9,208 bases of DNA from DTU015 sp964641455 (GTDB taxonomy: Bacteria > Bacillota > Sulfobacillia > Fermentithermobacillales > Fermentithermobacillaceae), in the NCBI GenBank assembly GCA_964641455.1, contig CAZXLH010000059.1, positions 1-9,208 of the forward strand, in the 5' to 3' direction. Position numbers and translations under genes: made by a program. Position 1 is the stretch's first letter, and each line of letters starts with the position of its first letter. Positions 6,236-9,208 of the stretch are shown piece by piece. The notes under the pieces were generated by a model, which had not been told where the DNA came from, did not search any database, and saw only the letters and a program-made list of their open reading frames with translations.

Positions 6236-6562
6236 ATGGCATTGTCAGAAGGAGAGTACGTTATCATAGAGTCGCTCCTTAAGTTTTGTAAGTGGTGTGC
6301 TCGTGTTGTGGTAATAGTCGCCGAATACTACTTTAAGAGTTCTAAGTGGGTCCAGGCTCTCAAAATACTGTTATTGATTCTTGAATTGACTGAGATCTGT
6401 ACAGAGTGTGGGGGGACTGTTTCCCAAGAGACAGTTGAGTATAGTACACAATGCCCATATCAACCAGCGTGTATGGGTCAGTACGCGTGGGTTGTTAGGA
6501 CGGATGGTCACTGGGCTGAATGTGCCTGTGAATGTGGAGAACACTGGTACAAATCGTTCTGA
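6236..6562 (+). CDS. Small nine-cysteine protein of unknown function
   Basis: The gene encodes 108 residues from ATG 6236, whose ribosome binding site is weak (GAAG about 8 bases upstream). An AAGGAG inside the gene (6249-6254) has no usable start after it. The first half is hydrophobic and helical (ARVVVIVAEYY, then ALKILLLILEL). The second half is polar and rich in Cys and aromatic residues. The cysteines are at 18, 21, 55, 58, 73, 79, 96, 98 and 100: two CxxC pairs, one Cx5C and a terminal CxCxC (AECACECGEHWY). C55-x-x-C58-G59-G60 could be read as metal- or disulfide-forming, or G59-G60 as a processing site; nothing proves either. It sits between copies B and C of the small membrane protein, and a second tail copy occurs at 5911. 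I do not recognise the family; a secreted or membrane-active peptide is one reading. Confidence 0.65.
   Translation: MALSEGEYVIIESLLKFCKWCARVVVIVAEYYFKSSKWVQALKILLLILELTEICTECGGTVSQETVEYSTQCPYQPACMGQYAWVVRTDGHWAECACECGEHWYKSF
6515..6550 (+). repeat. 36-bp direct repeat encoding a Cys-rich tail, copy 2
   Basis: This is the C-terminal coding part of the nine-cysteine gene, and pairs with 5911-5946 with a single base difference. Such high identity over a short length suggests recent duplication of the Cys-rich gene or recombination at this site. Confidence 0.85.
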
Positions 6563-6586
6563 CAACTGGGCTTTGAAGGAGTTAGC

Positions 6587-6685
6587 TTGCTGAAATCAGT
6601 ATCAAGACTTGCCGTATTGAGATACGCAAAATGGTGGATATCGATTGACCCAAATATATGGTATGCCGCAAAGTGCATTAGATGA
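6587..6685 (+). CDS. Trp-rich cationic mini-ORF (32 residues)
   Basis: AAGGAG (6576-6581) stands 5 bases before TTG 6587, and the reading ends at TGA after 32 codons. The peptide begins MLKSVSRLAVLRYAKWW and continues ISIDPNIWYAAKCIR: six Lys/Arg against one Asp, and three Trp. Its stop overlaps an ATG (ATGA at 6682-6685) that opens a 16-residue reading, MNWFWQKLKGCTTAPH (to 6732). It starts 25 bases after the Cys-rich gene stop, so it could be the next cistron. Short, basic, Trp-rich sequences are typical of leaderless bacteriocins, but at this length chance is a serious alternative. Confidence 0.3.
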   Translation: MLKSVSRLAVLRYAKWWISIDPNIWYAAKCIR

Positions 6686-6871
6686 ACTGGTTCTGGCAGA
6701 AACTTAAAGGTTGTACCACAGCCCCACATTAGTACCAATGCGGTTGGTAGCAATGCGGGGCGTATCTTGGACCTATCAATCAACTTTCTTTTGTGTATGA
6801 CGCTCCAGATGAAGAGATGTTGTATGGATATGATGGGGTATACAATCGCCCGCAAAGCACTTGAGGGGGTA

Positions 6872-7117
6872 ATGAAGGTGAAGAGATGGAATGCGGTACT
6901 AAGTTTAGCCATTGCGATCCTGTGTTTGTTCCATGCCGTAAGACACTATAATCGGGGTGACTTGCCGAATTTCTGGGCGGAGATAGGATTTGCCATTAGT
7001 ATCACGGCAGTTGGCGTTCTATCGTTAGTGGAGAGGCAAGACTTGAGAACAGGGATTACGATTGTCGCTATAGTCGGTCTTGTCATCTCCGCAAGATACT
7101 TGCTGCTAGGGACGTAG
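6872..7117 (+). CDS. Small three-helix membrane protein, array copy C
   Basis: The reading gives 81 residues from ATG 6872, or 79 from the in-frame GTG 6878, which sits at the better distance (8 bases) from GAGGGGG (6863-6869). It has three hydrophobic helices, roughly residues 8-23, 35-53 and 61-79. The first loop holds HAVRHYNRGDLPNFW and the second ERQDLRTG, and the protein ends ARYLLLGT. About half its residues match copy A. The start region is closest to copy B (MRVKSWN/MKVKRWN). It is the last gene before a strong terminator, so it closes the array. No enzymatic motif is visible and the function is unknown. Confidence 0.8.
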   Translation: MKVKRWNAVLSLAIAILCLFHAVRHYNRGDLPNFWAEIGFAISITAVGVLSLVERQDLRTGITIVAIVGLVISARYLLLGT

Positions 7118-7134
7118 CCTATGTGAGCAAAGCC

Positions 7135-7166
7135 AAAAGCCGGCCATTGTGCAGGGCCGGCTTTTT
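7135..7166. terminator. Bidirectional intrinsic terminator
   Basis: The 11-base arms AAAAGCCGGCC (7135-7145) and GGCCGGCTTTT (7155-7165) pair perfectly around a 9-base loop, with T-run 7162-7166. The GC-rich core and T-tail end the array transcript 18 bases after copy C. The A-run on the left arm gives a matching T-tail on the minus strand, so it also serves the FtsX-type remnant, whose stop is at 7168. Confidence 0.9.
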
Positions 7167-7167
7167 C

Positions 7168-7515
7168 TCACACAAACTGCCTCTTTAGCACATCCACGAT
7201 GTTTTCCGCGCAGTTGAGTAAAGCATGGTTGCGCCTACTATGACGACCACCGCTATTACAGCCGCCAAGTAGGCCTTCCACGGAAGGGTAAACCCAAACG
7301 CAAACACGTCTTGGCTTGAGCGGTACAAGAACCATGCAATAAGCACGCTTATGGGAAGCCCCCAAAGCAGGGCCTTTAGTCCGTAAAATATGCTTTCGAA
7401 AGCTATCATCCGGTTGAAACTTTTAGGCGTCATGCCCACCGAACGGAGCATGGCAAACTCCCGCTTCTATTTCCATCGTTGTTAGCCCGGAAGTGTTCAA
7501 AGGGTTCCCCTAATT
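7168..7515 (-). pseudogene. FtsX/MacB-type ABC permease, 3' remnant with frameshifts
   Basis: Reading down from about 7515 the fragment matches the C-terminal domain of FtsX-like permeases. 'KREFAMLRSVGMTPKSFNRM' precedes FESIFYGLKALLWGLPISVL, a helix ending in FLYRS, the conserved FTLPW, and a last helix AYLAAVIAVVVIVGATM. The central frame (7451-7185) closes early at STARKTSWMC. The expected end, ENIVDVLKRQFV-stop, is present in another frame down to 7168, so a small deletion lies near 7210. At the 5' side a stop sits just before KREF, but NTSGLTTMEI is readable in a shifted frame, consistent with a single-base insertion near 7467. The N-terminal helix, the large extracytoplasmic domain and any ATPase are gone. 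Such permeases usually pair with a LolD/MacB-type ATPase in peptide or lipoprotein export or in antimicrobial-peptide resistance. Confidence 0.8.
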
Positions 7516-7868
7516 CTGCAATTTATTAGCTATTCGAGCACTGGAAGGATGTTGGGGCCGAGGGGTTATTTGTAAAAGAGTCCCAAAGATAGGTCCACGC
7601 CTGTTTCATGGCTATAACAAAAGGGACGTTGCGGGTCACTTTAAGATAGGGGAGTTGCAAAGAAGGAAAAATCTATTTGATAGCGAATAGAGCGATTAGT
7701 CAAACGCGGAGACTACTGGGAGTAAGGGTGTTATCAAGTATATGCGGTACATGTTTCCATTCGAATTCGTTTGGCCTCTTTGCAAATGGTTGATAAGTAC
7801 ACACTGTGACAATTTATTTGCATCGAATACTCATGACTTTAATGCTGCTGCACTAGGAGGGATTATTT
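7516..7868. other. Intergenic stretch upstream of the M24 gene, no gene seen
   Basis: About 350 bases with frequent stops in all frames. TTGATA (7790-7795) with TATTTG 19 bases downstream is a poor promoter candidate for the next gene. No further FtsX-like coding can be traced to the left end of the deleted gene, and no repeat or RNA gene is evident. Confidence 0.45.
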
Positions 7869-8366
7869 ATGAGTAATGCAGACACAGTTGAAATTGCTAC
7901 ATTTTTTGAGCAATCTGAAGTCAGAAACGGCTGGCTTAAAGAGAGGTTCGATAAGATATTGCCCGAAATTATGGACAGAGAAGGTTTCGATATGTGGATC
8001 GTTTCTGCACGTGAATATAACGAAGACCCGGTTCTTCTAAGCCTTCTCCCGCAGCCCGTAATGGCGGCCAGAAGGCGGACTATCCTTATTTTTTACAGGA
8101 GGCCTGATGTTAAGGGCGGTCCTGAGGCTGTGGAACAACTCGCCATTGACAGGAGCGGGATCGGACAGGATTTCTATAGGCTTGCCTGGCCTTATGAGGA
8201 GCCTGACCAGTGGCAGGTTTTGAGGAAAGTGGTTGAAGAAAGGGATCCGAAATCAATTGGTATCAATGTATCTGAGACATTTGCTCTGGGAGATGGACTC
8301 AGTCATTCTGAGTACACCAAACTAATGGAAACTCTTGGCCCAAAATATTCAAGTCGGCCTGGATGA
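7869..8366 (+). pseudogene. M24 (aminopeptidase P-like) peptidase, N-terminal domain fragment
   Basis: ATG 7869 follows AGGAGGG (7855-7861) at 7 bases, a clear native start. The 165 residues match the N-terminal, non-catalytic domain of Xaa-Pro aminopeptidase/creatinase-fold proteins of the M24 family: 'RNGWLKERFDKILPEIMDRE', GFDMWIVSAREYNEDPV, ARRRTILIFYRRP, and ERDPKSIGINVSETFALGDG with SHSEYTKLMETLGPKYSSR. After that the frame ends at TGA 8364-8366. Intact family members continue for about 80-100 residues before the catalytic metal site; here that connecting part is deleted and the remainder is in another frame. On its own this domain has no metal ligands and cannot be a peptidase. Confidence 0.8.
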
Positions 8367-8883
8367 GCCTATTTTGCCGGGAGACCGTTTGCACTGCGAC
8401 GTAGGGTTTGAGTATTTTGGGCTTGCCTGTGATATCCAGCAAAATGCTTATGTATTAAAGCTGAATGAGGGTGGCCCTCCCAAGGGATTACAGAACGCCC
8501 TGAAAACAGCAAACAGACTCCAAGATATTGTAATAGGTGAGATTGCCATAGGACGTACAGGGAATGAAATCTTACAGGAGTCATTGAAGAAGGCATCAAG
8601 AGCCGGGATCAAAGCATGTGTATACTGCCATCCTATCGGGTATCACGGACACGGTGCGGGCACAGCTATTGGAATGTGGGACCACCAAGAAGGTATACCC
8701 GGCAAGGGTGACTATGAGATTTTCGATGATACGTGTCATGCTCTGGAACTAAACATTCGCCAGGAAGTGCCCGAGTGGGGTGGACAGGAGATCATCATGG
8801 CCCTGGAGGAAGACATAGTAATTACAGATGGAAAGGTGTTTTTCCTGGATGGCAGGCAAGAAAGGTTTCACATGATTAGGTAA
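8335..8883 (+). pseudogene. M24 (aminopeptidase P-like) peptidase, catalytic-domain fragment
   Basis: This is the second half of the same gene in a different frame; homology begins near DEPILPGDRLHCD (about 8362), so the TTG at 8335 is not a real start. All five expected metal ligands of the pita-bread fold can be seen: Asp in LHCDVG, Asp in ACDIQQ, His in HPIGYHGHGAG, Glu in LELNI and Glu in LEEDIV. The end, FFLDGRQERFHMIR, looks native. The first part of the catalytic domain, between LGPKYSSR and DEPILPGD, is missing and the join is out of frame, so a single active protein cannot be made without frameshifting. The well-kept ligands suggest a recent break, or an assembly deletion. Family members act in cytoplasmic peptide turnover on Xaa-Pro or related substrates. 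Confidence 0.8.
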
Positions 8884-8910
8884 ATAGGGGCTGGTTGAGA
8901 AGGAGCCTGG

Positions 8911-9208
8911 ATGATGGAACCTAGAGAGTGGATTTCGAAAAATAGGCGGCAGGCAACTGCCGGAATTGTGATGGTTCTGTGTATAGTGTCAATACTTGTA
9001 CTCCCTTTTCGGGTTCTACGCGAGCAAGGCCGGCTGCTAATCCTCATAGGCATTTTTTGCTTTTGTGCTCATACCCTTTACAAGCGGTGGTGGGTGCCGC
9101 TTATTGCTTTTTTTCTGATAATGGTGGTTTGTACTTATGCTGGGGGAAGGGACTTGATCGTATACGAGATGGCATCCGAGACACCGCTTCAACAGCTGCC
9201 GGAACTGG
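8911..9208 (+). CDS. Membrane protein, N-terminal part (runs off the window)
   Basis: AAGGAG (8900-8905) precedes ATG 8911 by 5 bases and the adjacent ATG 8914 by 8; either may be used. The frame is open to the window end (about 99 residues). After a basic start (EPREWISKNRRQ) there are three hydrophobic helices: about residues 17-33 (AGIVMVLCIVSILVLPF), 41-54 (LLILIGIFCFC), and 61-77 (VPLIAFFLIMVVCTYAGG). A polar, acidic stretch follows (RDLIVYEMASETPLQQLPE). Positive residues at the N-terminus favour a cytoplasmic start. No family is recognised. It starts 27 bases after the M24 stop in the same direction, so it may belong to that operon. Confidence 0.6.
   Translation, partial: MMEPREWISKNRRQATAGIVMVLCIVSILVLPFRVLREQGRLLILIGIFCFCAHTLYKRWWVPLIAFFLIMVVCTYAGGRDLIVYEMASETPLQQLPEL

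Noticed and set aside
6753..6864. Open reading QCGAYLGPINQLSFVYDAPD... ending before membrane copy C
   Set aside because: Preceded directly by a stop and without a start or ribosome binding site; may be debris of a former gene but cannot be supported.
6508..6912. Minus-strand 134-residue reading with protein-like composition (PTALVLMWGCG, PVHLMHFAAYH)
   Set aside because: It runs antisense through the Cys-rich gene tail, the mini-ORFs and the start of membrane copy C, lacks a ribosome binding site, and its C-terminal part is the shadow of the Cys-rich repeat.
1..9208. CRISPR arrays, tRNA/rRNA genes, transposases or IS ends
   Set aside because: No regularly spaced repeats, cloverleaf-like segments, or transposase motifs were seen on either strand; the only repeats are the paralogous small genes and the 36-bp tail.

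Overview
The window reads as a scaffold from an anaerobic, spore-former-like Bacillota (Firmicutes) genome, probably a metagenome-assembled one. Strong AGGAGG-type ribosome binding sites, frequent GTG/TTG starts, moderate GC, an XRE-TPR regulator and the ABC permease types all fit Clostridia or a related class. A 100-N scaffold gap (5966-6065) lies inside a repeated region. The genus cannot be told from the sequence.

Layout, left part: (1) the 3' end of an ABC-2-type permease (1-362); (2) an empty stretch; (3) a class A beta-lactamase-like fragment that keeps SxxK and SDN but loses the C-terminal half (763-1221), followed in another frame by an open stretch that stops at 1370; (4) a convergent gene for a multi-pass membrane protein of unknown function (1371-2063, minus).

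Centre: an intergenic region with two TGTG/CACA dyads leads into a gene for a 68-residue secreted peptide precursor (2458-2664). One base after its stop begins a 640-residue protein with an XRE helix-turn-helix, a probable winged-helix segment and a long TPR-like region (2666-4588). This is the arrangement expected of a peptide pheromone and its cytoplasmic receptor (RRNPP-like), but with the peptide upstream of the receptor, and it is the best candidate for a new system here. A perfect 16-bp hairpin separates it from a decayed ABC-2 exporter on the minus strand: a permease with an atypical tail, preceded by only the last ~40 codons of its ATPase.

Right-centre (5603-7166): a small-gene array. 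It holds three copies of a ~80-residue three-helix membrane protein (copy B is broken by the scaffold gap), a nine-cysteine 108-residue protein, a second copy of that protein's Cys-rich tail, and a Trp-rich cationic mini-ORF. A good bidirectional terminator closes the array. It resembles a small-toxin/immunity or bacteriocin-type locus by layout only; no family is recognised.

Right part: a frameshifted 3' remnant of a FtsX/MacB-type permease (minus), another empty stretch, an M24 (aminopeptidase P-like) gene broken by an internal out-of-frame deletion, and the start of a membrane-protein gene running off the window. At least five loci are broken or truncated, so the region is eroding around a few intact modules.
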